48,904 nt of DNA from Bacteroidota bacterium (GTDB lineage: Bacteria; Bacteroidota; Bacteroidia; UKL13-3): positions 1-48,904 of the forward strand of contig CANKQY010000009.1 in the NCBI GenBank assembly GCA_947485745.1. Reading direction: 5' to 3'. The position numbers were made by a program, and so were the translations under genes. The notes below the pieces were generated by a model. The model worked only from the letters and a program-made list of their open reading frames with translations, did not search any database and had not been told where the DNA came from. Below are positions 34,236 to 43,942 of the stretch, piece by piece. Each line of letters starts with the position of its first letter. Position 1 is the first letter of the stretch.

Positions 34236-35402
34236 CTATTTTTTGTTTACGGAAAGTACGCTAAGTAAGAAGCTTGAGAAAATGGTTTGCAAACCAATAA
34301 TAATGGCAACAACACTTGGAATAACTATTCTTAAAATACTAGAATATACTAGTTGCCCAAAATTACTTTCACCCCAAACATACAGTGAATAGAATGTTCC
34401 TCCCATTCCAGAAAGAAAAATGATGATGCCAATGATTAAACCTAATTCAAGGGTCACAAATTCATTTACTTTCGACAAAGATTCTTTTGCCGGAAGAAAG
34501 CCAACTTGGATGGCATAAACCCTTGTAAAAACGCCAAAACTCACTGCTTGATATCCCACAATTATGCAGGCACCCGCATACAAAAGGGTATTGGTATCAA
34601 AATAGATATGATTAAAAATGCCTATTGGGCCCCTAACAATAAGTAAACTCATTGTTATACCAATGAGCATTAAAAAGATTCCCGGGTATAAAAAAAGCCA
34701 CCTGGGACTATAAATCAATAAAAACCTTAAATGCCTCCATCCGTCTCTCCACGTTCTTAAGTGTGGAGGTCTACTTCTGCCATCTTTACTGAGGGTGGTT
34801 GGTACTTCTGAAATATTGAGTTTAAAAATTGTGGCTTTTACAACCATTTCGCTTGCAAACTCCATTCCAGTGGTTCTTAAATCAAGCACATTCACGATAT
34901 CTTGTCTAAATCCTCTTAATCCGCAATGAAAATCGCTCACGGGACATTTAAAAAATAAACGGCCAATAAATGATAGTACAGGATTACCTAAATACCTGTG
35001 AAGAAAAGGCATTGCTCCATCTTCAATACCACCTAAAAAGCGGTTTCCCATCACCAAATCTTTTCCGTTTCTGAGTTCATTGATAAAAGGGCTCAGGTTC
35101 GAAAAATCATAACTATCGTCGCTATCGGCCATGATTACATATTTACCTTTAGCCGCCTCAATGGCACCCATAAGTGCGCTGCCATAGCCTTTTCTTGGAA
35201 CCGCAATTACACGTGCACCACAATCTTCCGCCATTTTTTGAGAGCCATCAGTGCTGCCATTGTCACCAATAACAACTTCACCAACAACAGAATTGGCATT
35301 CATCCATTGAAAGGCTTTTTCTATGCAGACTTCAATAGTCTCTGCCTCGTTTAAACAAGGCATTACTACAGTTAATTCGATATCGTTTGTATGAGTGTTC
35401 AT
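34236..35402 (-). CDS. Glycosyltransferase family 2 (dolichol-phosphate-mannose synthase-like) with C-terminal membrane segments
   Basis: The 388-residue protein has an intact GT2 domain (about 8-240): TVVMPCLNEAE, GDNGSTDGS (46-54), KGYGSALMGAIEAAKGKYVIMADSDDS with the DxD site at Asp93-Ser-Asp95, and DFHCGLRGFR. About four membrane segments follow (about 245-385). Such proteins load a sugar onto polyprenyl phosphate, making the donor for GT39-type periplasmic transferases, which is the enzyme type encoded two genes downstream. It is the first gene of the operon and has a promoter at 35417-35447. Confidence 0.93.
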   Translation of the reverse strand: MNTHTNDIELTVVMPCLNEAETIEVCIEKAFQWMNANSVVGEVVIGDNGSTDGSQKMAEDCGARVIAVPRKGYGSALMGAIEAAKGKYVIMADSDDSYDFSNLSPFINELRNGKDLVMGNRFLGGIEDGAMPFLHRYLGNPVLSFIGRLFFKCPVSDFHCGLRGFRQDIVNVLDLRTTGMEFASEMVVKATIFKLNISEVPTTLSKDGRSRPPHLRTWRDGWRHLRFLLIYSPRWLFLYPGIFLMLIGITMSLLIVRGPIGIFNHIYFDTNTLLYAGACIIVGYQAVSFGVFTRVYAIQVGFLPAKESLSKVNEFVTLELGLIIGIIIFLSGMGGTFYSLYVWGESNFGQLVYSSILRIVIPSVVAIIIGLQTIFSSFLLSVLSVNKK

Positions 35403-35416
35403 TTAATGAGATGTTG

Positions 35417-35447
35417 CGAAAATAATTAATTATGCCACTTCCCACAA
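35417..35447 (-). promoter_or_regulatory. Promoter of the GT2 operon
   Basis: On the minus strand TTG (35447-35445), 20 bases, then TATTTTCG (35424-35417), a one-mismatch TAnnTTTG box, 14 bases before the ATG. Confidence 0.5.
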
Positions 35448-35545
35448 CATAAGCCTACATCTTTTCACAGTTTCATAAATTTGTTTTGATTTTATTAGGT
35501 AATTTCCCATCTTGCAGCCTGCAAATATTTTAAGCAAAAATTATT

Positions 35546-36430
35546 ATGAAAAAGATTGTACTACTATCACTTTTTGGCTTTTTAGGCGTGTTTTTTAGTT
35601 TTGGTCAAAATAAAAAGAAACAAAACATTCCACCTCCTCCTCCTATGGTGGCCAATGCTGAAGCATCAAAGCCAGCTGAAAAGGTTTTTAGTGCCACAGA
35701 AGTTTTGAATGAATATTATACTAACTTAAACAGTTACTTTAACTCGCCTTCTCCAAATTTGGATCAGGTAACCAAATTATTAAGTGCTGAATTTTTATTT
35801 GTGAGAAATACAGAGAATGTTAATGGCAGGGTGAGAACAGTAAGGTGGAATGTGGAGGAAACAATGCGTGATTTGAAAGCCACTAAGGATTTGAATATTA
35901 AAGGAAAAGGAACAATTATAAAGGTTGTTTTTAATCAAACGGTAAATAATTTAGCCAATATTTCAGCAATCATTAACCTAAAATATACGCAAGATACCAC
36001 AGTTTTGGCTGATGTGTTTGCCTATTCTTCTCACACTTTAGTGAATGAAGGCGGACAATGGAAAATTAGAAATATTATAACAGATAGAGTGGCAGAATCT
36101 CAACATATTGGTTCATGCCCATGCAGGATAACCAGAACCAATGCAGAAAGAAATGATTTATTTACCGCAAGAGTGATGTATCCAAATGGAAGTAGTTTTG
36201 AAACAGAAGAGCAAAACATAACCTTTAAAGAACAAGGTTCAATAACAGTAATTACGGTTGGTTCAAACATTTATACTTGGAAAGAGAATATTGTTTATAC
36301 AGCTTTGGTTGGAGGGAACCATACGCCCGAAGTTGTAGGAAAGGCTACCAATAACTCTGAAGCCATTATGTTAATTTTGGCAAAAAGTATTTATAGAAAA
36401 AATTGTGCAAAATTTGAGGCTTTGAAATAG
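35546..36430 (+). CDS. Secreted protein of unknown function (NTF2-like domain suspected)
   Basis: A 294-residue protein with a clear signal peptide (MKKIVLLSLFGFLGVFFSFGQ) and a short proline run PPPPPM. Residues 50-185 resemble a SnoaL/NTF2-like fold: EVLNEYYTNLNSYFN at the start and ALVNEGG-type QWKIRNIITDR at the end. The second half (about 190-294) has CPCRITR and ends in a beta-rich part. I do not recognise a family for it. It lies alone, divergent from the GT2 operon and convergent with hflX. An exact TAAATTTG -7 box at 35476-35483 would leave a leader of about 55-60 bases. Confidence 0.7.
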   Translation: MKKIVLLSLFGFLGVFFSFGQNKKKQNIPPPPPMVANAEASKPAEKVFSATEVLNEYYTNLNSYFNSPSPNLDQVTKLLSAEFLFVRNTENVNGRVRTVRWNVEETMRDLKATKDLNIKGKGTIIKVVFNQTVNNLANISAIINLKYTQDTTVLADVFAYSSHTLVNEGGQWKIRNIITDRVAESQHIGSCPCRITRTNAERNDLFTARVMYPNGSSFETEEQNITFKEQGSITVITVGSNIYTWKENIVYTALVGGNHTPEVVGKATNNSEAIMLILAKSIYRKNCAKFEALK

Positions 36431-36442
36431 CTTAATGCTATT

Positions 36443-37636
36443 CTAGTACTCAAATTTGGGCTTTATTTTAGTTTTGGCCTGATCCAATTTTACTACTTCG
36501 AGGATTTTTTCCTTGAGTTCATCAATATTTAGTTTCTTACTGGCTGAAATAAAAATGGCTGGGTTATTTTCTTTAGCCATCCACGATTTCTTTAATTGGT
36601 CAATGTATTCTTGTTTGCTTTTTATGGTTTCATCACCAAGAATAAAAGGCTCTGTTAATTGATCAATTTTATTAAAAACCAAGATCACTGTTTTGTTTAG
36701 GGCGCCAATTTCTTTAAGGGTTTCATTTACCACATGGATATGATTTTCAAAGGAAGGATGACTCACATCAACAATATGTAAAAGTATTTCGGCCTCTCTA
36801 ATTTCATCTAAAGTTGATTTAAAACACTCTACCAATTGATGAGGTAATTTTCTAATGAAGCCTACAGTATCGCTCAAAAGGAATGAGGCACCTGGCCAAT
36901 CTACTTTTCTAACGGTACTGTCTAGGGTAGCAAATAATTTATCCTCAGCAAACACATCACTTTTGGATAATAAATTCATGATGGTTGATTTTCCAACATT
37001 GGTATAACCAACTAAGGAAATTCGTGTTTTGGCATCTCTGTTTCTCCTTTGGGTAGCAGCTTGTTTGTCAATGGTATCTAGCCGTTCTTTTAATTTTACA
37101 ATTACTTCCCTTAAATTTCTCCTATCGGTTTCAATTTCAGTTTCTCCAGGACCTTTCATCCCAATTCCACCTTTCATTTTGCTTAAGTGAGTCCACATAC
37201 GGGTTAGTCTTGGTAACAAATATTGGGCTTGAGCCAATTCTACTTGGTATTTTGCTTGTGCACTTTTGGCCCTACTAGCAAAAATATCTAGTATAAGGTT
37301 ACTTCTATCCAAAATTTTGCACTTAAGTGTACGTTCTAAATTGCGCAATTGAGAGGGGCTGAGTTCATCATCAAAAACAACCATGTCAATTTCATGGGCA
37401 ACCACGTATTCAGCTATTTCTTCCAATTTTCCTTCGCCAATAAAGGTGCGAGGGTTTGGGTAGTTTAATCGCTGTTGAAATTGCTTTTCAACAACGCCTC
37501 CAGCGGTAAATACAAGAAATGCTAATTCTTCCAAATATTCTTGCGCCTGCTCTAAACGTTGGTCTTTATTAATTACTCCAACCAAAACTGCTGCCTCTTT
37601 CTTTTTTGCTGTATCAAATAATTTTACTCGTCCCAT
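36443..37636 (-). CDS. hflX: GTPase HflX
   Basis: HflX is a ribosome-associated GTPase that splits stalled ribosomes under stress. The 397-residue protein has the HflX N-terminal domain (TFIGEGKLEEIAEYV, FDDELSPSQLRNLE), the coiled linker with GGIGMKGPGETEIETDRR, and the G domain: G1 GYTNVGKS, G3 DTVGFIRKLP, G4 NKID. The C-terminal part is short. It is probably cytosolic. Its ATG at 37636 is preceded at 37653-37660 by a -7 box. It is monocistronic as far as I can see. Confidence 0.96.
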   Translation of the reverse strand: MGRVKLFDTAKKKEAAVLVGVINKDQRLEQAQEYLEELAFLVFTAGGVVEKQFQQRLNYPNPRTFIGEGKLEEIAEYVVAHEIDMVVFDDELSPSQLRNLERTLKCKILDRSNLILDIFASRAKSAQAKYQVELAQAQYLLPRLTRMWTHLSKMKGGIGMKGPGETEIETDRRNLREVIVKLKERLDTIDKQAATQRRNRDAKTRISLVGYTNVGKSTIMNLLSKSDVFAEDKLFATLDSTVRKVDWPGASFLLSDTVGFIRKLPHQLVECFKSTLDEIREAEILLHIVDVSHPSFENHIHVVNETLKEIGALNKTVILVFNKIDQLTEPFILGDETIKSKQEYIDQLKKSWMAKENNPAIFISASKKLNIDELKEKILEVVKLDQAKTKIKPKFEY

Positions 37637-37652
37637 GGAATAATTTTGTATT

Positions 37653-37660
37653 CAAAAATA
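37653..37660 (-). promoter_or_regulatory. hflX: -7 promoter box upstream of hflX
   Basis: On the minus strand TATTTTTG is an exact TAnnTTTG box 16 bases before the hflX ATG. I could not find a TTTG or TTG at the preferred 19-base distance, so this is a partial match. Confidence 0.4.
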
Positions 37661-37705
37661 GTGTGGAAAAAGTATCTTCGCTTTTTTGAATTACATTGCA
37701 AATTA

Positions 37706-39175
37706 ATGGCATTTCGATCGTTATTTATTTTTCTCTTTTTATTGCTAGGTGTAAACACATTTAGTCAGACTGTTGAGTGGGGTAATCCACAGAAGATAAA
37801 GCAGCGTAATTTGTATTCGCAAATAGTGGGAGAAAGTGCTTCAAGCCTATTTGTTTTGCGCTGTAAGAATGCTGATTTTTCTAGCGATGTAATTTTGGAA
37901 AAGTACAAAACTAATTTAACCTTAGAGCTCAGTGTTCCTGCCCCCATTAGCATCAATGGCAATATTGAAAGGGTACTTTTGATAAATGGTGAACTGCACA
38001 TTTTTATCAGTGCAAAAAATGTTCAAACTGGGAGCATAGATATATTGGATCAAAAGGTAGATTTGGCCCTAAAAGCTGTTGGATCGCCTAATGTAATATG
38101 CACCTTTGGTTCATCGCAGTTTATTGAAAAAAGAAAGATTCAAATTAAAACAAGCTCAAGTAAGGGAAAAGTACTGCTTATGTTTTTAACCAAAAGTACC
38201 AATACCGGTGAGTGTAAATTGAATTTGTATGGCTACAACGACCATATGGAACAGCAATTTGGCAAGCAATTTACGCTTAATGAGCGCCCAGAGGATGTTT
38301 TTATTACCAATTTTGAATCTGACAATAATGGAAATGCCTTTGTATTAATTGATTTTCCTACAAAGATGGAAGGTAAAAAAGCGGATAATCGAGATTTTTT
38401 TCTATATGCATTTTACCCTGCAGAAGATAGGATGCTTTCCTACGATATTGGCAATGAAAATATTTTTATTGAAGAGTTAGCATTAAGCATTAATAATTTC
38501 AATCAAACCATATCTGTTTTGGGCTTTTATTCTGTAGGTAGTGAAAGCGAAGTAAATGGTTATTTTTTTGAGCGATTTAGTATTCCTAAACGCAGTACTG
38601 AGGAGAAATTTGCTGCACCAATTGATTTGGCTATACTTCAAAAAGCTACTGGTGGTAAAATAGACAAGAAGAATCCCGATTTGAAGAATTTTTATATAAG
38701 AAAATTGGTGCCGAGAAGTGATGGTGGCATTTTCTTGGTAGCTGAGAAGTACACTAGGGTTGAACAGCGATATAATTATTACATGAACAATATGCCGCAG
38801 GAAGGAATAAGAATTACTTATAATTATGACGATGTTGCTTTATTTTCTATTAACAAGGATGGTAGTTTTCATTTTGGCGATATCATAAGAAAAAGGCAAA
38901 GTTCTGTTGGGGATGGTGGCTATATATCTGGAGTAACTACCATACCAACTCAGGATAATATATTTATCCTCTATAATTCAGAGCTTGATAAGGATGGAAA
39001 TATTATGGCTCATAATGTTAATTATCAGGGAAAATCTGAAGAAAGAATTGCCGTTAAATCAAGTAATTTTAGTGTGGCATTGATAACTAGTGAATGCAAG
39101 CAAACAGGTCCTAATACAATGATTGGAGCCACCATAAAGGATAAGCAGTTTACTTTAATGCGTTTAACCTTTTAA
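37706..39175 (+). CDS. Secreted protein of unknown function, beta-propeller-like
   Basis: From the ATG at 37706 the protein has 489 residues and begins with a signal peptide (MAFRSLFIFLFLLLGVNTFSQ). A TTG further upstream keeps the frame open, but would put a charged extension before the signal peptide. The mature part alternates short beta strands in blade-like units (for example GNAFVLIDFP, GGIFLVAEKY, NIFILYNSEL), as in six- to eight-bladed propellers. I do not recognise a family. It is followed by the DUF6427 and YdcF-like genes with short gaps, so they are one operon. Confidence 0.72.
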   Translation: MAFRSLFIFLFLLLGVNTFSQTVEWGNPQKIKQRNLYSQIVGESASSLFVLRCKNADFSSDVILEKYKTNLTLELSVPAPISINGNIERVLLINGELHIFISAKNVQTGSIDILDQKVDLALKAVGSPNVICTFGSSQFIEKRKIQIKTSSSKGKVLLMFLTKSTNTGECKLNLYGYNDHMEQQFGKQFTLNERPEDVFITNFESDNNGNAFVLIDFPTKMEGKKADNRDFFLYAFYPAEDRMLSYDIGNENIFIEELALSINNFNQTISVLGFYSVGSESEVNGYFFERFSIPKRSTEEKFAAPIDLAILQKATGGKIDKKNPDLKNFYIRKLVPRSDGGIFLVAEKYTRVEQRYNYYMNNMPQEGIRITYNYDDVALFSINKDGSFHFGDIIRKRQSSVGDGGYISGVTTIPTQDNIFILYNSELDKDGNIMAHNVNYQGKSEERIAVKSSNFSVALITSECKQTGPNTMIGATIKDKQFTLMRLTF

Positions 39176-39186
39176 AAGATTTTATT

Positions 39187-40173
39187 GTGTTAGAAATATT
39201 TAGATCAAATTCTGTTTTCTCGCTTTTTTGGCTAATTTTATTTACCATTCTAATTAGAATGAGTTCATTTTTTGTATTGCCACCCATGGAGCCTATAATC
39301 AATACCCCTTTTGCTGAAATTATTTTTGATTGGTTAAAAACAAACCAGCTTTTTAAATATCAAAGTCAGGTTATTGCAAGTTTATTTATTTTGATGCATG
39401 CATTGTTAATCAATTACATTAGTAGCTCACATGATATTTTATACAAGAATAGTGTGATGCCTGGTTTGTTTTATATTTTGCTAAATAGTATTTATCCAGA
39501 GCAAATACAGCTTTCACCGCAATTATTAGCTAGTACTTTTTTAATACTGCTATTTAATCGCTTATGTTTCCTTTATGAATCGCCAAAGCCTTTATTTCTG
39601 GTTTTTGATGCAGGTATGTTATTGGGGATGGGAATATTATTGGATTATGACTTAATCATTTATTTGCCTTTCATTTTAATCAGTGTTTTGTATATGACAT
39701 CCTTTAACTTAAGATATTGGTTAGTGGCGATGATAGGTATTATAGTGCCGGCCTACTTTTTGGGCGTGTTGTTTTATATAACCGATCATTTAAAGGATTT
39801 CTTGGTATCGTTTGAATATTCATTTAGCAAAAATTATTTTAATCTAATAGGTATTTCAATGGAAGAAGGGGTAATTTGGTTTTTTATCATCCCTGTTTTC
39901 GTTTTTTCGGTGATTCAGTTGCAAGCAAATTTTTTAAGAAACAAGGTAAAAAGCCGACGCATTCAACTCATAATTTTGGTGCTTTTATTATTCGGAATCA
40001 TATCTGTATTTGCAGAAAATCAAGGGTATGTTTTTGGTTTAACTTTTATGTCCATTTCCTTGTGTTATTTAATGGCAAATTATTTTATCCGCTCACAAAG
40101 AAGATGGCTAAAGGAGGCTTTATTCATAGGGATGTTGGTTTGCATTATTTATTACCAATTTTTTAATAGTTAG
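39187..40173 (+). CDS. DUF6427 family membrane protein
   Basis: The 328-residue protein is very hydrophobic with about 9-10 membrane segments and fits DUF6427: LEIFRSNSVFSLFWLILFTILIR at the start, then the ESPKPLFLVFDAGMLLGMG stretch. The function is unknown. The start codon is probably GTG at 39187, 11 bases after the upstream gene. The next gene starts 2 bases after its stop, which points to coupled expression. Confidence 0.75.
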   Translation: MLEIFRSNSVFSLFWLILFTILIRMSSFFVLPPMEPIINTPFAEIIFDWLKTNQLFKYQSQVIASLFILMHALLINYISSSHDILYKNSVMPGLFYILLNSIYPEQIQLSPQLLASTFLILLFNRLCFLYESPKPLFLVFDAGMLLGMGILLDYDLIIYLPFILISVLYMTSFNLRYWLVAMIGIIVPAYFLGVLFYITDHLKDFLVSFEYSFSKNYFNLIGISMEEGVIWFFIIPVFVFSVIQLQANFLRNKVKSRRIQLIILVLLLFGIISVFAENQGYVFGLTFMSISLCYLMANYFIRSQRRWLKEALFIGMLVCIIYYQFFNS

Positions 40174-40175
40174 TT

Positions 40176-40940
40176 ATGTTCTATTTTTTATCTAAGATTT
40201 TATTTGCTCTTGTTGCGCCAATTAGCCTAATTATTATTCTTTTTTTGCTTTTCACTTTTACAAAAATAAAGAGTTATTTCTGGTGGGCGTTTGGTTTGTT
40301 GGTTTTTTTTACTAATCCTTGGATCGCCCAATCAGTAATGGGATTGTATGAGGTTGAACCCATAGCTTTAAACAAAAAAAATCAATATGATGCAATTATT
40401 ATCCCTTCTGGTTTTGTTTCAAATTTTAATGTGGATGGTCAGTTGAGGGTTGTATTTACTGATGGTAATGACAGGATGCTTCAGTCTATTGACCTTTTTA
40501 AGAGGGGAATTTCCGAAAAAATCATTTACACAGGAGGAGCAGATACTATTTTTGGATCCTATAAACCTGAAGCTGAATTGGTTAAAATATTTATGATAAA
40601 ATGCGGCATTCCAGATAGTGCTATTATGATTGAAACCAATTCGATTAACACCTATCAAAATGCTGCATATACAGCTAAAATGCTTGAAAAGAAGGACCCA
40701 AATTTTAAGAACAAGAAATATTTATTGGTTACATCAGGTTTTCATATGAGAAGAGCGCTTGCTTGTTTTGAAAAGCAAGGTTTTAATGTGGAGGGTTATA
40801 CCACCGATATCAGAAGTATTCGTAGTAAAGAGAACGTTTTAAATACGCTTTTACCTACTTATAGTGGGTTGCAACTATGGACATACCTCATAAAAGAATG
40901 GATTGGTTTGCTCGTTTATGAGATGAAAGGCTATATTTAG
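40176..40940 (+). CDS. YdcF family (DUF218) protein
   Basis: The 254-residue protein has two N-terminal membrane segments (about 8-48) and a DUF218 domain: DAIIIPSGF, RMLQSIDLFKRGISEKIIYTGG, ESNS-like MIETNSINTYQNA, then LLVTSGFHMRRALACFEKQGF. E. coli YdcF and ElyC/SanA belong to this group, and ElyC is linked to lipid-carrier and envelope metabolism. The role here is not decided by the sequence. It ends the operon that begins with the propeller-like gene. Confidence 0.87.
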   Translation: MFYFLSKILFALVAPISLIIILFLLFTFTKIKSYFWWAFGLLVFFTNPWIAQSVMGLYEVEPIALNKKNQYDAIIIPSGFVSNFNVDGQLRVVFTDGNDRMLQSIDLFKRGISEKIIYTGGADTIFGSYKPEAELVKIFMIKCGIPDSAIMIETNSINTYQNAAYTAKMLEKKDPNFKNKKYLLVTSGFHMRRALACFEKQGFNVEGYTTDIRSIRSKENVLNTLLPTYSGLQLWTYLIKEWIGLLVYEMKGYI

Positions 40941-41041
40941 TCAATGACAGTATTAAATAAATAAGGGCTTTGATATAAATATCTTTTGTACGTAGTAACA
41001 AAACATTCATTTCTTTGTTTCTTTGCAGTAAGTTAAATAGA

Positions 41042-43942
41042 ATGGCAAAAAAGCAATCAGAATCACCTTCATCAGACACTAAAATCAATTTAATTTCTAC
41101 AATTATTGAAAATGAAGATGTGATTGAGATTTTAGGAGCTCGTGAACATAATCTAAAAAATATTGATGTAAATATTCCAAGAAATAAACTTGTAACTATT
41201 ACTGGCTTAAGCGGAAGTGGCAAATCTTCGTTGGCATTTGATACAATTTTTGCAGAAGGGCAGCGCCGTTACATGGAAAGCTTTTCTGCTTATGCTCGCC
41301 AGTTCATAGGCAATATGGAAAGACCCGATGTTGACAAGATAAACGGGCTCTCGCCGGTCATTGCCATTGAACAAAAAACCGTTAATAAAAATCCACGCTC
41401 TACCGTGGGCACTATTACTGAAATTTATGATTTCTTAAGGCTTTTATATGCAAGGGCAGCAGATGCATATAGCTATGTTTCGGGTGAGAAAATGGTAAAG
41501 TTTACCGAGGAGCAAATTGTTACTTCAATTGTTAGCAAATTTGAAAATAGGAAAATTTCGATATTGGCTCCTCTGGTAAAGGCTAGGAAAGGGCACTACA
41601 GAGAGTTATTCGAGCAAATAAGGAAGCAGGGCTTCACAAAGGTGCGACTTGATGGCACCGTGCTTGATATTACGGCTAAAATGCAAGCAGATAGGTACAA
41701 AATTCACGACATAGAGGTTTTAGTTGATCGCATTGAATCTTCTAAAGGTGCCCGTTTTAGAATTGGAGAAAGCGTAAAGAGTGCATTAAAAATGGGAAAG
41801 GGTACCTTGGTACTCCTTGATAATTCTGACGAAAAAGTTTACCACTACAGTAAATTTTTAATGGATCCAATAAGTGGCATTAGTTATGATGAGGCTCAGC
41901 CTAATACTTTTTCCTTTAACTCTCCCTATGGCGCATGCTCGGTTTGCGATGGATTAGGTGTTAAAAGCATTATTGATGAGAAAGCCATCGTTCCAAATAA
42001 AAAACTAAGTATCAATAAGGGTGGTTTTGCCCCTTTGGGCGAGGCAAGAGAAAACTGGACATTTTTGCAATTAAGGGAATTAGGGAAAAGGTATAAATTT
42101 TCTTTTGCTGATCCTATTGAAAAGTTTTCAAAAGAGGCCTTAGAGGCTATTCTTCATGGTAGCGATGAACCCTTGGTGGTGCCATTTCAATATAGCAGTG
42201 GTTACACCCAAAACTACAACAGTAATTGGGAAGGTTTGGTAAACATCATAACAAGGCATTACCATGAAAAAAGTTATGATTCGATTTATAAATGGGCAGA
42301 AGAATTTATGGAAATTCAGCCTTGTCCGGAATGCCATGGAGCAAGGCTAAAAAAGGAAGCGCTCAATTATAGAATTGGTGATAAAAATATTGCTGAATTG
42401 GCTTCAATGGAAATTGGAATGTTAGGAGATTGGTTCGAACAGATTGAAAAATTATTAGACAACAAACAACGGATTATTGCAGTAGAAATACTAAAAGAAA
42501 TTAGAGGAAGGATATCATTTTTAAGAGGTGTTGGGATTGATTATTTAACGCTCAATTCGCCTGCCAAAACCCTTAGTGGTGGCGAAGCTCAGCGCATAAG
42601 ATTGGCTACGCAAATTGGCTCTCAATTGGTTGGTGTTCTTTATATTTTGGATGAACCAAGTATTGGTTTGCACCAAAGGGATAACAACAGGTTGATTGAT
42701 TCATTAAAAGCACTGCGTGATCTTGGAAACAGTGTTATTGTGGTTGAACACGATAAAGACATGATGGAAGAGAGTGATTTCATTTTAGACATTGGATTTG
42801 GAGCTGGGGTGCATGGTGGACATATTGCCGCTCAAGGAACCATGAAAGATATCTTGAAATCGAATTCAATTACTGCTCAATATTTAAATGGCACAAAGTC
42901 AATTGAAATACCCAAAGAGCGAAGAAAAGGAAATGGAAAATCATTAGATATTAAAGGGGCTAATGGGAATAACCTAAAAAACATAGATGTTAGTTTTCCA
43001 TTAGGTAAGTTTATTTGCGTAACCGGTGTAAGTGGCAGTGGCAAGTCGTCTTTAATCAATGAAACACTATACCCCATATTGCGTCAACATTTTTATGGAT
43101 CACACCAAAAGCCCCTTGCATATAAGGAAGTAAAAGGCCTTAAAAATGTAGATAAAGTAATAGACATAGATCAAAGTCCTATAGGCAGAACACCTCGCAG
43201 CAATCCTGCAACTTATGTAGAAGTGTTTAGTGATATTAGAAACTTATTTACCAATTTACCAGAAGCAAAAATTAGAGGATATAAGCCAGGAAGGTTTTCG
43301 TTTAATGTAAAAGGAGGCAGGTGCGAAACCTGTCAAGGAGCGGGAATGCGAAGCATAGAAATGAATTTTTTACCTGATGTTTATGTTAAGTGCGAAACGT
43401 GCAATGGCAAGCGCTATAATAGGGAAACTTTAGAAGTAAGGTTTAAAGGGAAAAGCATCAATGATGTGTTAAATATGTCGATTGAAGAAGCTGTTCATTT
43501 TTTTGAAAATACCCCGCATATTTTGAGAAAAATTGAGGCTATGAATGATGTTGGTTTGGGTTATATAACCTTAGGCCAACAAAGTACCACACTAAGCGGT
43601 GGAGAGGCTCAACGAGTTAAGTTAGCTACCGAATTAAGCAAAAGAGACACGGGAAATACTTTTTATATATTGGATGAACCTACCACTGGTTTGCATTTTG
43701 AGGATGTGAAAGTACTTTTAGATGTTTTGCAAAAGCTGGTCGATAAAGGCAATACCGTTTTGGTTATCGAGCACAATTTAGACATGATCAAAGTGGCAGA
43801 CCATATCATTGACATTGGTTTGGAAGGGGGGAAATATGGTGGCGAGGTTATAGTTGTTGGCACTCCGGAGGAGGTATGTAAATCAAAAAGGAGCCACACA
43901 GCCAAATTTTTGATCAAAGAGTTGAGTTTGCAAAAGAACTAA
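41042..43942 (+). CDS. uvrA: Excinuclease ABC subunit A
   Basis: UvrA, 966 residues from the ATG at 41042 (MAKKQSE), is the damage-recognition ATPase of nucleotide excision repair and acts with UvrB and UvrC. There are two ABC modules. The first has Walker A GLSGSGKSSLAF, LSGGEAQRIRLATQIGSQ and ILDEPSIGLH. The second has GVSGSGKSSLINE, LSGGEAQRVKLATEL and ILDEPTTGLH. Zinc-ligand pairs are seen in CSVCDGLG with CPECHGAR, and CETCQGAG with CETCNGKR. It is complete. The open frame continues nine codons upstream to a weak ATG; MAKKQ is the usual start. Its stop overlaps the stop of the response regulator by 4 bases. Confidence 0.97.
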   Translation: MAKKQSESPSSDTKINLISTIIENEDVIEILGAREHNLKNIDVNIPRNKLVTITGLSGSGKSSLAFDTIFAEGQRRYMESFSAYARQFIGNMERPDVDKINGLSPVIAIEQKTVNKNPRSTVGTITEIYDFLRLLYARAADAYSYVSGEKMVKFTEEQIVTSIVSKFENRKISILAPLVKARKGHYRELFEQIRKQGFTKVRLDGTVLDITAKMQADRYKIHDIEVLVDRIESSKGARFRIGESVKSALKMGKGTLVLLDNSDEKVYHYSKFLMDPISGISYDEAQPNTFSFNSPYGACSVCDGLGVKSIIDEKAIVPNKKLSINKGGFAPLGEARENWTFLQLRELGKRYKFSFADPIEKFSKEALEAILHGSDEPLVVPFQYSSGYTQNYNSNWEGLVNIITRHYHEKSYDSIYKWAEEFMEIQPCPECHGARLKKEALNYRIGDKNIAELASMEIGMLGDWFEQIEKLLDNKQRIIAVEILKEIRGRISFLRGVGIDYLTLNSPAKTLSGGEAQRIRLATQIGSQLVGVLYILDEPSIGLHQRDNNRLIDSLKALRDLGNSVIVVEHDKDMMEESDFILDIGFGAGVHGGHIAAQGTMKDILKSNSITAQYLNGTKSIEIPKERRKGNGKSLDIKGANGNNLKNIDVSFPLGKFICVTGVSGSGKSSLINETLYPILRQHFYGSHQKPLAYKEVKGLKNVDKVIDIDQSPIGRTPRSNPATYVEVFSDIRNLFTNLPEAKIRGYKPGRFSFNVKGGRCETCQGAGMRSIEMNFLPDVYVKCETCNGKRYNRETLEVRFKGKSINDVLNMSIEEAVHFFENTPHILRKIEAMNDVGLGYITLGQQSTTLSGGEAQRVKLATELSKRDTGNTFYILDEPTTGLHFEDVKVLLDVLQKLVDKGNTVLVIEHNLDMIKVADHIIDIGLEGGKYGGEVIVVGTPEEVCKSKRSHTAKFLIKELSLQKN

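Noticed and set aside
39876-40166. A 96-codon frame inside the DUF6427 gene
   Set aside because: It is on the same strand but out of frame with a clear multi-membrane-segment protein; it looks like a shadow.
40970-40984. Palindrome GATATAAATATC before uvrA as an SOS (LexA) operator
   Set aside because: It does not match a known LexA box and is AT-rich enough to arise by chance.
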